A DNA stretch of 23,814 nt from positions 1-23,814 of the IMG/VR virus record IMGVR_UViG_3300020377_000030, one strand, 5' to 3'. The translations under genes and the position numbers were made by a program. This DNA is from a virus. Positions 16,501 to 23,795 of the stretch are shown piece after piece (position 1 is the stretch's first letter; every line of letters begins with the position of its first letter). The notes beneath the pieces were generated by a model that ran no database searches, was not told where the DNA came from, and saw nothing but the letters and a program-made list of their open reading frames with translations.

Positions 16501-16955
16501 ATAATTTAAGTTTTACAACGGTGCAAAATTTAACTAATGGTTCATTTAGTGCAAGAGCTTTTAAATTTACAAGTAATTTAATATCAGTAGATATAAATGA
16601 AAATATAAAATTTACAGAATTAGGTTTTGACGCTTTTTTACCATCAAGAACAGAAAACAAATATCAATCAAGTGGAAATATTATTTCTACACCTTTACAA
16701 TCAGGAACAAGCGCAAGCGGTTTAGCAATTGTATTTGCTAAGCCATTTTTTACAGGAACAAGTGATATTGGTGGCTCAACTTCAGCTTTTCTTCCCTCTA
16801 TATCTATAGCTCCAGAGGATTTGCCAAGCGGTGCATTTTTTCTTTTAAGTTCTATAAGTGGTGCAGGGTTTACAATAGTTTTTAAGAACGCATCAAATGC
16901 AGTCATAGATGTGAAATTTACGTTTCAAGCGTTAGGATATGGAAAAGGTGCATAA
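13566..16955 (+). CDS. Tail tip / host specificity protein J (gpJ-like)
   Basis: At 1129 residues it is almost exactly lambda gpJ size. The first third (IDFGTVVDAIGEGQIEG, then the FLNKTAVLQGD segment and DRLTFEFQDGT) and the central hub region (SFDYVFNNANVVNGEF, TFETNIASGSVIRIGDIIGI) form the baseplate-hub part common to gpJ proteins. About 695-872 looks like two fibronectin-III-like domains. The C-terminal 255 residues are beta-rich and end with FKNASNAVIDVKFTFQALGY, an ending I associate with marine-phage gpJ rather than lambda's receptor-binding tip. The trimer forms the tail tip and contacts the cell surface. Since a fibre cassette follows, primary receptor binding may lie there instead. 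The start is the ATG at 13566, two bases after the gpI stop. Confidence 0.92.
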   Translation: MVFLNRQIVDALLGNDKLKSIDFGTVVDAIGEGQIEGSATASRARITDKTSTAFKNAFLKDLFLNKTAVLQGDASNTSPIDSDFNYPKDRLTFEFQDGTANNEVLFAAQQQSSEVITGDKGQECSFPVGGSATPRSGTITNSSIDTVQVKVKFDQFFKLNTENGNRESTSVRVLIKVNPNNASQATVIDETITGKSFNPYSRDFGINLKDFPNFNATNFFPVVVSVERANDVGDENTFNTMRLAEIRQIIREQNNYPNIAYSSLRFSSELFTSAPNRIFRVRGKLVKIPHNATVDYTNGRLTYSGTFNGSFKTDKEWTSDPAFVLYDLLTDSVSGCSIPESELDVFSFFGVSKYCSQLVDDGNGGQEPRFSINANINNRRDAMAVIKDICSVMRAIPYYEEGTIKISQDAPKDIDNPSSVSFDYVFNNANVVNGEFVYSGSSSKTRFNVINVSYFDLETQEIDYVTVKDSTAQQKYGTQTKTINTFGTTSRGMAQRVGKWFLQTQQNQTETCTFETNIASGSVIRIGDIIGIADRVKAATRRGGLVKTASVSQVTLDDVTQTNLPDISDSPTISCMLSDGTVETKNISSYTSGNLVNVSSNFSSAPVQNSPYILESATLSAQSFRVVNIKENKQKSFSITAVIHNPNKYAAIEDGEQLPVKNINLLTSLLPSPQIINGSDGTKAIEEKIVLNNNRPVPKLFIDWESVDGASGYQLIFTKDNENPVVVNTQQSEHEILPSEAGTYFIQIFTINSNGERSASPTEVSIDTLGLTAVPENPTNFEIEPLNNSQVKLTWTKTTSLDVEFGGRCIIRHTPNVLGSASFSNSTDLNENINGSTNEAILPALTGTYLLKFADLGGRVSETEAKVELNLPEMSDELLVKSQREQSSFSGTKTNLSVVSGSLQLTDPSANLTGTYNFASVLDLGSVFTNIRLKRHIKSEGFFISNQFDSIPDFDARLSVDGSGSDRLKSKLQVQTSQDNLSFTTVQNLTNGSFSARAFKFTSNLISVDINENIKFTELGFDAFLPSRTENKYQSSGNIISTPLQSGTSASGLAIVFAKPFFTGTSDIGGSTSAFLPSISIAPEDLPSGAFFLLSSISGAGFTIVFKNASNAVIDVKFTFQALGYGKGA

Positions 16956-16958
16956 CAA

Positions 16959-18005
16959 ATGACAAGAGTAAATTCTACTGGCAAGGAATCTTCAAGTAAT
17001 TTTTCACCTGATAATGGTACTGGATTAGCTGTAAGAACAGCAATAAAAGATATCTTTGAATCACTAAGAACAGTCAATAGTGCTGCAGGTGATCCTTCAG
17101 GTGCAGCAAATTTAGCAGCTTATCAATTACATATTGATAGTGATACAGATACTTTAAAAATAAGAAATGGTGCTAATTCAGCTTTTGTTACTTTAGGGAA
17201 TGTAAGTCAGACTAACTTTGGTTTTTTATCAGCCACAGGCGGCACACTTACTGGAGTTCTAACTGGATCAACTGGCTCTGAGTCAGCACCTTCTATAAAT
17301 TTTGGAGATAGTAATACGGGGTTTTTTAAAAAATCAACAAATCAAATTGGTATTTCAACTGCGGGAACAGAACAGTTATTTTTAGATCAAAATGGTATTA
17401 CTTTAAATGACCAAAATGAAATAAGATTTAGCGAAAGCACTTCTAACGGTTCAAACTATATAATTATCAAAGCTCCTTCATCTGTAGCTTCTAATAGAAC
17501 ATTAACTCTTCCTGATGAAACGGGAACTATATTAACTTCAAGCACAAATATAAACTCAACAAGCGTTACAGGTGTTTTATTTGCATTAGGAAGTACCTCT
17601 ATTTCTAGAGGAGATACGATCACTGAGTTAGCGGGAGTGTCAACAGTCAAAGTAACGACAATAAAAGATACAAGCGGAAATAATTCTTCAACAACAGAAC
17701 AGATTGCACAAGGTAGAGCAAAAATATGGTGTGCTTTCGATCAAAGTACTATAAATGATTCCTTTGGTGTAACTTCTGTTACTGATAATGGAACTGGTAG
17801 TTATACAGTTAATTTTTCTAGCTCTTTTTCAAATACTAATTACTGTGCCGTAGTAACTGGTGGAAATGGAACAAATTCACCTTGCGGTGTTGCAATTATG
17901 GAAAAGACAACTAGCACTATTCGTATAAGTACGACTGGTATGAATGTAGCAATAAATCAACTTTCTGATTCTTCACTAACAGGTCTTGCTATTTTTGCTG
18001 ACTAA
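16959..18005 (+). CDS. Tail fibre-like protein with C-terminal beta domain
   Basis: This 348-residue Ser/Thr/Asn/Gly-rich protein has no hydrophobic segment and the repetitive strand-turn texture of trimeric fibres. Residues 1-90 look like an attachment part (NGTGLAVRTAIKDIFESLRT). The shaft (about 90-250) carries fibre-style motifs such as APSINFGDSNTGFF and LTLPDETGTILTSS. From about residue 254 (AKIWCAFDQ, VTSVTDNGTGSYTVNFSSSF) lies a compact beta domain often placed at the tips of phage fibres, a probable receptor-binding domain. It starts 3 bases after gpJ, so it is likely made with the tip genes and may attach to it. The fibre role is inferred from composition, motifs and position. Confidence 0.8.
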   Translation: MTRVNSTGKESSSNFSPDNGTGLAVRTAIKDIFESLRTVNSAAGDPSGAANLAAYQLHIDSDTDTLKIRNGANSAFVTLGNVSQTNFGFLSATGGTLTGVLTGSTGSESAPSINFGDSNTGFFKKSTNQIGISTAGTEQLFLDQNGITLNDQNEIRFSESTSNGSNYIIIKAPSSVASNRTLTLPDETGTILTSSTNINSTSVTGVLFALGSTSISRGDTITELAGVSTVKVTTIKDTSGNNSSTTEQIAQGRAKIWCAFDQSTINDSFGVTSVTDNGTGSYTVNFSSSFSNTNYCAVVTGGNGTNSPCGVAIMEKTTSTIRISTTGMNVAINQLSDSSLTGLAIFAD

Positions 18006-18023
18006 TATTTGTAACGTTATACT
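17995..18023 (+). promoter_or_regulatory. Candidate sigma-70-type promoter before the adhesin accessory genes
   Basis: TTGCTG (17995-18000) and TATACT (18018-18023) are 17 bases apart. The -10 differs from TATAAT at one base; the -35 matches TTGACA at only three. It overlaps the end of the first fibre gene in one of the longest non-coding gaps here (32 bases), so a start near 18030 would serve the gene at 18038. In AT-rich DNA such matches arise by chance. Confidence 0.2.
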
Positions 18024-18037
18024 GAAAGAAAAACTTT

Positions 18038-18238
18038 ATGGCTAATTCAGACAAAAGATTTATCTATGAGAATGACGAAGGTGGTATTTCTATTGTCGTT
18101 CCATCAGATAATTGTGATTTAACTTTAGATCAAATAAAGGATAAAGATTGCCCCAATGGTAAGACAGTTTATACTGTTGATAAGTCTGCAATTCCTACTG
18201 ACAGGAGTTTTAGAAACGCTTGGACTTATACGGAGTAA
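18038..18238 (+). CDS. Small conserved fibre-region protein (function unknown)
   Basis: This 66-residue acidic protein opens KRFIYENDEGGISIVVPSDN and ends IPTDRSFRNAWTYTE. The closing 'p.DR.FRnAW' motif recurs in short proteins next to fibre genes of marine and other phages. I know no proven function; a chaperone or small structural role is conceivable. There is no good Shine-Dalgarno sequence before the ATG at 18038. It lies 3 bases before the next small gene, whose ribosome-binding site GGAG is at the end of this coding region, so the two are probably co-translated. It looks complete. Confidence 0.75.
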   Translation: MANSDKRFIYENDEGGISIVVPSDNCDLTLDQIKDKDCPNGKTVYTVDKSAIPTDRSFRNAWTYTE

Positions 18239-18241
18239 AAC

Positions 18242-18502
18242 ATGGGATTTGGGGTTAATATGGCGAAAGCCAGAGAAATTCATAAAACAAATATTAGAAA
18301 TGCAAGAACACAAAAACTTGCAGAACTTGATATTGAATTTCAAAAAGCATTAGAAACTGGTGCTTCGACAACAGATATTGTTACTAAAAAACAGGCATTA
18401 AGAGATGCTCCTGCTGATTCTGAAATAGCTGCTGCTAATGATACAGATGCGTTAAAAACACAATGGAAAACTGATATACTAGGCACATCACCTTATACCT
18501 AA
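18242..18502 (+). CDS. Small helical fibre-region protein (possible fibre assembly factor)
   Basis: This 86-residue protein is mostly helical and charged. MAKAREIHKTNIRNARTQKL forms one long helix (from residue 7), followed by ITTKK-like and KKQALRDAPADSEIAAAND segments. The pattern 'R...R.ar...L..LD..f..ale.g' followed by 'kq.LRD.p' is seen in short proteins near phage fibres and tail assembly genes. I can only suggest an assembly role. I keep the ATG at 18242 because GGAG (18232-18235) is 6 bases upstream. The alternative ATG at 18260 has only a weak GGGG-type site and would give 80 residues. The stop overlaps the next start (TAATG). Confidence 0.72.
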   Translation: MGFGVNMAKAREIHKTNIRNARTQKLAELDIEFQKALETGASTTDIVTKKQALRDAPADSEIAAANDTDALKTQWKTDILGTSPYT

Positions 18503-18846
18503 TGGCAATAGCACCTGGAACATATAATATGACCGTTCAAAGAAGGTCAGATCACAGTGTTCCTATTGTGCTGAGTGATAGCACTGGAACGCCAATAAAC
18601 TTAACAGGGTTTACAATAGCAGCACAAGTTTGGGATGAATCACGTTCCACGAAATATGCAGATTGGGCTGTTACTTATACAGATAGATCAGCAGGATCTT
18701 TTTCTATAGCATTAACAGACACCCAGACAGCTACATTTACTCCAGAAATATTAGCTTACGATGTGTTATTAGTTGATGGATCGGGACTCAAAGAATATTA
18801 TTTAGAGGGTAAGATATTTATGAGTGAGGGTTATACAACCACATGA
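18502..18846 (+). CDS. Beta-sandwich tail/baseplate accessory protein (BppU N-terminus-like)
   Basis: This 114-residue protein contains APGTYNMTVQRRSDHSVPIV, then LSDSTGTPINLTGFTIAAQV, then a final YLEGKIFMSEGYTTT. The 'D.s.pi.l.Ds.GtpinLtG.ti' pattern is that of small Ig-like domains at the N-terminus of baseplate upper proteins (BppU-like), which anchor receptor-binding proteins. A role as linker between tip and fibre is plausible but unproven. Starts and stops overlap neighbours (TAATG before, ATGA after), so the small genes form one translational chain. It appears complete. Confidence 0.7.
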   Translation: MAIAPGTYNMTVQRRSDHSVPIVLSDSTGTPINLTGFTIAAQVWDESRSTKYADWAVTYTDRSAGSFSIALTDTQTATFTPEILAYDVLLVDGSGLKEYYLEGKIFMSEGYTTT

Positions 18847-19088
18847 GTCAAGTTAACATTTCAACCACTAAAAACACTGTTACTGTCAACGGTGAAACTA
18901 GAGTTGTTACAGTCAAGACAGCAGGGACACAGGGCATACAAGGAGTGCCAGGGGGAGGTTTTGATTTAACTTTAGATCACACTGCAAAAGTTGATAATTC
19001 AGTTATGTACTATCAGCAAAGTAGTGGTAAGGTTATATTAGATAACAATGTCACTACTCTTAAACTCGTAGACGGAGGAAATTTCTGA
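18843..19088 (+). CDS. Small protein with short collagen-like segment
   Basis: This 81-residue protein begins with a beta-rich half (VNISTTKNTVTVNGETRVVT), then about residues 28-39 read GTQGIQGVPGGG, a few collagen-like Gly-X-Y triplets, and then a polar C-terminus. Short collagen-like runs trimerise phage fibres, so this could be a trimeric spacer or a fibre-attachment subunit. The start overlaps the previous stop as ATGA. Its last codons carry the GGAGG (19074-19078) that serves the fibre gene at 19090. The function is inferred from composition and context only. Confidence 0.68.
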   Translation: MSQVNISTTKNTVTVNGETRVVTVKTAGTQGIQGVPGGGFDLTLDHTAKVDNSVMYYQQSSGKVILDNNVTTLKLVDGGNF

Positions 19089-19089
19089 G

Positions 19090-20394
19090 ATGACTAACAC
19101 GATCAGAATCAAAAGATCTACAGGATCATCTGCACCAACTACTTTGGAAAATGCTGAATTAGCGCTTGCTGAAGGCAGCAAAAAATTATTTGTAGGTATT
19201 GGAACGGGCGGAGCAGGAGGTTCAGCTACCACTATTGAACCTATTGGTGGTTCGGGTGCTTTTGCAGATTTATTTACGAGCAGAACACAGAATACATTTT
19301 TAGCTGCACCTGATGGAAGTAATGGTGCTGCAACATTTAGAGCTGTTTCGTCCGATGACGTACCTTCGCTTCTACATACGAAAATTTCAGATTTTGATAC
19401 AGGTGTAAGAACAAATAGATTGGATCAAATGGCTGCACCAACAGGTTCAGTTTCATTAAATAGTCAGACAATTACTAACTTAGGAGCGCCTGTAAATGCC
19501 TCTGATGCAGCAACGAAGTCGTTTGTAGAATCTACAGCACAAGGTTTAGACGTAAAAGATAGCGTGGTCGCAGCAACGACTGCAAATATTACAATTTCAA
19601 GTGCATTAAATAATGGAGATACTTTAGATGGTGTTACTTTATCAACTAATGATCGAGTATTAGTTAAAGATCAAAGTACAGCTAGTGAGAATGGTATTTA
19701 TATTGTAGGTTCATCACCTGCAAGAGCAGATGACTTGGCTGCTGGTGCAGACGCAGCAGGAATGTTCACCTTCGTAGAACAAGGTTCTGTTAATGCTGAC
19801 AATGGGTTCGTTTGCACTAGCAATAAAGGATCAGCAGTTGTTGGAACTAATAATTTAACTTTTGCTCAGTTTAGTGGTGCAGGAAATATTTCGGCAGGTG
19901 ACGGTTTAGATAAATCTGGTAATACTCTGTCTGCCGATTTAAAAGCTAATGGTGGACTTGTTATTGAGTCAACTGAGATTGCTGTTGATCTTGCTGCTAG
20001 TTCAATAACAGGAACTTTAGCTATATCTGATGGTGGTACAGGTGCAACAACTGCCTCTGCCAGTCGCAGTGCGCTCGGTTTAGCCATCGGCACAAATATT
20101 CAAGCATATGACGCTGATTTAGATAATTTATCTGGTATGCAGTCTGGTGCTTCTGCTGCGTTAGCTTTGTTAACTTCAAGCGAAGTAGGCATTCTCGACG
20201 GAGCGACAGTATCGACTTCTGAGTTGAATGTTATGGATGGTGATACATCTGCTACTTCTACTACTTTGGCAGCAGCAGATCGTATGGTAACAAACGACGC
20301 GGGAACCATGAAACAGGTAGCGTTATCTGATCTGGTTACATTTTTAGAAGATGAAAGTGCCTCTAGTTTCAATATAGACGGGGGTAGCTATTAA
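19090..20394 (+). CDS. Tail fibre protein 2
   Basis: This 434-residue Ala/Ser/Thr/Gly/Asp-rich protein has fibre-shaft texture. The N-terminus TNTIRIKRSTGSSAPTTLEN followed by AELALAEGSKKLFVGIGTG is a module it shares with the next fibre. The middle contains NLGAPVNASDAATKSFVEST and QGLDVKDSVVAATTANITIS, then NGIYIV, a combination familiar from marine-phage tail fibres. The C-terminal third has repeated short motifs around SDGGTGATTA and DLDNLSGMQSGA. It carries no membrane segment or signal peptide and is expected to form a trimer in the virion. The start has GGAGG 11 bases upstream, within the previous gene. It is probably one structural rod of the adhesin assembly; a receptor-binding tip is not evident. 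Confidence 0.82.
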   Translation: MTNTIRIKRSTGSSAPTTLENAELALAEGSKKLFVGIGTGGAGGSATTIEPIGGSGAFADLFTSRTQNTFLAAPDGSNGAATFRAVSSDDVPSLLHTKISDFDTGVRTNRLDQMAAPTGSVSLNSQTITNLGAPVNASDAATKSFVESTAQGLDVKDSVVAATTANITISSALNNGDTLDGVTLSTNDRVLVKDQSTASENGIYIVGSSPARADDLAAGADAAGMFTFVEQGSVNADNGFVCTSNKGSAVVGTNNLTFAQFSGAGNISAGDGLDKSGNTLSADLKANGGLVIESTEIAVDLAASSITGTLAISDGGTGATTASASRSALGLAIGTNIQAYDADLDNLSGMQSGASAALALLTSSEVGILDGATVSTSELNVMDGDTSATSTTLAAADRMVTNDAGTMKQVALSDLVTFLEDESASSFNIDGGSY

Positions 20395-20419
20395 AATCTA
20401 ACCAACAAGAGGTCGAACA

Positions 20420-23158
20420 ATGGCAAACACAATTAAGTTTAAAAGAGGTTCTGGTAGCGATCCAGATGCATCTGATCTTTCTGTTGGCGAACTAGCTATA
20501 AGAACGGATACAGCTTTACTTTTTACAAAAAATGATGGTGGTTCAGTAGTTCCTATCGGTATTTCTGATGGAGATAAAGGAGATATAACAGTAAGTTCTA
20601 ATGGTGGCACGTTTACAATTGACAGTGGAGTTGTAACATCTGCAAAAATAGCAAACGATACAATTGTTAATGCTGATATAAATTCAAGTGCAGCAATAGA
20701 TGGTTCAAAAATATCACCAGCCTTTACTTCAGATATAACTGGAACGGGTAACTTAACACTTACTTCTACTAATACTGGTAGTTCTGCTGCTCCAGAGCTT
20801 GAACTATATAGAAATAGCTCATCTCCAGCAGATGCAGATTATCTAGGCCAACTTAAATTTACAGGCGAAAGTGACGATGGAAGTAAAGAAGTTTATGCAA
20901 AAGTCACAGGTAAAATTGATGATGCAAGTTCTGGCACTGAAGATGGAATTATTGAATTTGCACTTAGAAAAGCTGGTTCAAATGTAATTACAGGAAGATT
21001 TAAAAGTACAGTATTTCAATTATTAAATGGAACTGGCCTTAGTGTTAATGGAAACATATCTACAGATGGAACAGTTGATGGTCGTGACGTAGCTGCTGAT
21101 GGTACAAAGCTTGATGGGATAGAAAGTGGAGCTATAGCAAATCTTGTCAGTGATACTACTCCACAGCTTGGAGGAGATCTGGATATGAACTCGAAATCTA
21201 TATCTAGTGGCATATTAGGAATAAAAAATACAGGATCACAATCTGAACTTCGTTTGTATTGCGAAGTTAGTAATGCTCATTATGTAGCAATAAAAGCACC
21301 ACCTCATGCACAGTTTTCTGGTAATCCTGTTTTTCAGTTACCGCCAAACGGAGGAACAAATGGATATTTTCTTACTACAAATGGGTCAGGTGTAACTTCA
21401 TGGTCAGCTATGACGATAGCTAACGACAGTATTGATTCACAGCATTATGTTGACGGCAGTATAGACACTGCACACGTTGGTGACAGTCAGATAACAAATG
21501 CAAAAATAGATTCAATGAGTGCTTCAAAATTGACTGGAGCATTACCAGCTATTGATGGTTCATCATTAACAGGTATAGCTAGTGGTACAGATATTAATAA
21601 TTTAGTTAATAACATAGCCGTGCTTGGTTTTAAATTAGCAGTACAAAATTCTTTGACTAAATTTAATTTAGTAAATCAAGTTGTAGATGAGTTTATTGAT
21701 AAAACTGGTGTTGATTTATCTGCAAGCACAAATGAAATATTGGTTGATGGAGCTTGGTATGGTGTAAGTGGAACCGCTCCTACTGGTGGAACTATCACAG
21801 AGGTAACAATAAGTGGTGTTGTTTATAAACTTCATACATTTACTTCAAGTGGTAACTTTGTAGCCAGTTATGCTGGAACTGCTGATATGTTGATTGTTGG
21901 TGGCGGAGGCGGAGGCGGTAATAATTTGGGTGGTGGTGGTGCTGGTGGTGAAGTTTTACACGTTCAAAACCGCACAGTTGCCGCAGGAACTTACGCAGTT
22001 ACTAGAGGTAATGGTGGATCAGGGGGATCTTCTCAAGGTGATGATGGATCACAAGGAACAGGAAGTTCTTTTGGTTCCGATTTTGCAACTACAAATCTAT
22101 ACGCAAGACCAGGTGGTGGTGGAGGTGGTGCAGGATACTATGGTGGTGATAATTCTGATGCTCCAGGTGTTGCTTCAACTGCAATAACTGGAACAGGTAA
22201 TGGTGGGGGAGGTGGTTCGTATGCATATCAATACGGATCTAATACAAGTGGTTATGATCCAACTAACAGGACTGTAACAGCACCATCAGGTGAGACTTGG
22301 GTACTTTACGGTAGTCGCGAGGGTCAAACTGGTATTCAAGAAAATGCTAATTATGATTATGGTCGCGCTCATAACGCTGGTGGAGGTGCTGGTGCTGCTA
22401 TAGGCGCTGATAATGATTCGCAGTTTTTAATGGTTATGCAAACTTACAGCACTGCACCAGGCGGGAATGGAGGTCATGGAGTACAAATTGATATAGACGG
22501 TAATAATTACTATTGGGGCGGTGGCGGTGGCGGCACTGGCGGTGGTAGTCAATTTAGCAGTTCTTATGGTGGAGATGGTGGAGCTGGTGGATTCGGTGGT
22601 GGAGGCGGTGGAGGTGCTGGAACAAGTTCCAGATCAAATGGAATAGTTCGTGGATCTGCATTAAACTCTGGCGAACAAGATTCTACTAATGGAGTCGGTG
22701 GTGATGGTGGTGCTAATACTGGTGGAGGAGGTGGAGGAGGTAGATATGGAAACTATAATGGAGGTGATGGTGGATCAGGTATTGTTATGATTAGATATCG
22801 TAATAATCAATTTGTAAATACTGATAATCTTACACTTCAATCAACAGATACAACTGCTGTTGATGGTGTTCCAACAAGTGCAGACCTTGTAGTTTTAATG
22901 GAAGATAAAATTGGAACTGCAACTTTAAATACAGATATAAAAGGATTTATATCACGAGATAGCGGTTCTACCTTTACACAAGGAACATTGGTTGATGAAG
23001 GAACTTATGGAGCAAGCACAAAAAGAATAATAGCTTTCCATGATCTTGATATCTCAGGATCAGGAAGTGGTACTTCTGTTTGTTATAAAATAACAACTCA
23101 TAATCAAGGATCTTCAAAACAAACTAGAATTGAGGCAGTTTCTCATGGTTGGAAGTGA
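20420..23158 (+). CDS. Large tail fibre / adhesin with glycine-rich domain
   Basis: This 912-residue protein opens NTIKFKRGSGSDPDASDLSV, then GELAIRTDTALLF, homologous to the N-terminus of the previous fibre. A shaft follows (about 45-470) with repeats such as DGTVDGRDVAADGTKLDGIE and PQLGGDLDMNSKSI. From about 480 the sequence reads YKLHTFTSSGNFVASY and enters a glycine-rich block (about 493-785) of Gly runs up to seven, ending GGSGIVMIRYRN. This is the layout of the Gly_rich_2 type domain (PF21722), which may fold as packed polyglycine-II helices. The C-terminal 110 residues hold FISRDSGSTFTQGTLVDEG and end IEAVSHGWK. It probably carries host-range determinants. AGAGGT (20408-20413) lies 6 bases before the ATG. 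Confidence 0.87.
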   Translation: MANTIKFKRGSGSDPDASDLSVGELAIRTDTALLFTKNDGGSVVPIGISDGDKGDITVSSNGGTFTIDSGVVTSAKIANDTIVNADINSSAAIDGSKISPAFTSDITGTGNLTLTSTNTGSSAAPELELYRNSSSPADADYLGQLKFTGESDDGSKEVYAKVTGKIDDASSGTEDGIIEFALRKAGSNVITGRFKSTVFQLLNGTGLSVNGNISTDGTVDGRDVAADGTKLDGIESGAIANLVSDTTPQLGGDLDMNSKSISSGILGIKNTGSQSELRLYCEVSNAHYVAIKAPPHAQFSGNPVFQLPPNGGTNGYFLTTNGSGVTSWSAMTIANDSIDSQHYVDGSIDTAHVGDSQITNAKIDSMSASKLTGALPAIDGSSLTGIASGTDINNLVNNIAVLGFKLAVQNSLTKFNLVNQVVDEFIDKTGVDLSASTNEILVDGAWYGVSGTAPTGGTITEVTISGVVYKLHTFTSSGNFVASYAGTADMLIVGGGGGGGNNLGGGGAGGEVLHVQNRTVAAGTYAVTRGNGGSGGSSQGDDGSQGTGSSFGSDFATTNLYARPGGGGGGAGYYGGDNSDAPGVASTAITGTGNGGGGGSYAYQYGSNTSGYDPTNRTVTAPSGETWVLYGSREGQTGIQENANYDYGRAHNAGGGAGAAIGADNDSQFLMVMQTYSTAPGGNGGHGVQIDIDGNNYYWGGGGGGTGGGSQFSSSYGGDGGAGGFGGGGGGGAGTSSRSNGIVRGSALNSGEQDSTNGVGGDGGANTGGGGGGGRYGNYNGGDGGSGIVMIRYRNNQFVNTDNLTLQSTDTTAVDGVPTSADLVVLMEDKIGTATLNTDIKGFISRDSGSTFTQGTLVDEGTYGASTKRIIAFHDLDISGSGSGTSVCYKITTHNQGSSKQTRIEAVSHGWK

Positions 23159-23171
23159 TGAGGATATATCA

Positions 23172-23393
23172 ATGATTAAAAATATTATTGAAAAGCAAAT
23201 TCTTGAATGGAAAGAAGAATTAGCAAAACAAATTAAAACAAAAGAACAAGCTGAAAAAGTTTTAACTGAAGCCAGTAAAACTATCTTGATGATTGAGGGT
23301 GGGATACAGGCAAAGGAAATATTATTAAAGAAAATTAATACACAATCAAAGGAAAACGTAAAAAAACAAGTAAAAACAAATAAAAACAATTAG
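23172..23393 (+). CDS. Small coiled-coil protein (function unknown)
   Basis: This 73-residue protein starts MIKNIIEKQILEWKEELAKQ and is lysine- and glutamate-rich with heptad-like spacing of I/L residues throughout, so a single long helix or coiled coil is expected. I choose the ATG at 23172 because GAGG (23160-23163) lies 8 bases upstream. An upstream in-frame ATG at 23130 would overlap the fibre gene and has no ribosome-binding site. It has no cysteine and no membrane segment, and its codons are strongly A-rich. It lies 13 bases after the fibre, so an assembly factor for the fibre is possible; nothing in the sequence proves it. Confidence 0.7.
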   Translation: MIKNIIEKQILEWKEELAKQIKTKEQAEKVLTEASKTILMIEGGIQAKEILLKKINTQSKENVKKQVKTNKNN

Positions 23394-23420
23394 TATATAG
23401 CTTTAATTTTTTTTAATTAA

Positions 23421-23774
23421 ATGCTCAAAAAAGTATTAACAATAGCTGCTGCATCAGCACTATCAACACCTGCCTTTGCGGGATTCTACTTAAACGTAGA
23501 AAACAATGGCTCTTACACAGGGAAAAATTTCATAGGAAGTGGAACGGACGCTCATTTAGGGTACGAAGATGGTAATGCCTTTGGTAGCTACTACATTCAA
23601 GGTGGTGCGTATTTTAACAACCCAGATGGTGCAGCTTCAAGCACAAACTTTTCTGGTAAAGTTGGTGGATCTGTAACAGCTTCAGACAAGGTAGATGTTT
23701 ACGGTGAGTTTTCTATCGTTACAGATACAACTAATTCTTACGGAACGAAGCTTGGTTTGAAGTACAAGTTCTAA
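23421..23774 (+). CDS. Small phage-encoded outer-membrane beta-barrel protein
   Basis: This 117-residue protein begins with a classic signal peptide: MLKKVLTIAAASALSTPAFA, a positive start, hydrophobic core and A-F-A before a predicted cut after residue 20. The 97-residue mature part alternates polar and apolar residues in about six strands, for example DAHLGYED, SYYIQGGAYF, FSGKVGGSV, VDVYGEFSIV and TKLGLKYKF. It ends in phenylalanine, the signal used for outer-membrane insertion. It is smaller than common eight-stranded barrels and may oligomerise. Lambda also places an outer-membrane protein (Lom) after J and near its fibre gene, which supports a cell-surface role such as altering the receptor surface of the infected cell. 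Tyrosine codons are 8 TAC to 1 TAT. No Shine-Dalgarno sequence is visible. Confidence 0.82.
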   Translation: MLKKVLTIAAASALSTPAFAGFYLNVENNGSYTGKNFIGSGTDAHLGYEDGNAFGSYYIQGGAYFNNPDGAASSTNFSGKVGGSVTASDKVDVYGEFSIVTDTTNSYGTKLGLKYKF

Positions 23775-23795
23775 GTATGTAACTTAATATGAATA

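Noticed and set aside
21894-22187. 97-codon + strand frame inside the glycine-rich region
   Set aside because: It is a shifted reading of GGT/GGA repeats giving Val/Gln/Leu-rich low-complexity protein with no start signal.
21897-22790. CRISPR-like or tandem DNA repeat array
   Set aside because: The repetition is irregular GGT/GGA/GGC codons for glycine, without fixed repeat units or spacers.
20420-23158. Diversity-generating retroelement acting on the adhesin
   Set aside because: No reverse transcriptase, template repeat or C-type lectin fold is visible in the window; absence outside it cannot be judged.
23130-23171. Upstream start for the coiled-coil protein
   Set aside because: It would overlap the adhesin end and lacks a ribosome-binding site, while the ATG at 23172 has GAGG 8 bases upstream.
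23394-23421. Terminator or promoter in the AT-rich gap before the outer-membrane protein gene
   Set aside because: TTTAATT/AATTAAA can pair, but only with A-T pairs around a T loop; a TATATA at 23394 has no matching -35 element, so neither call is supportable.
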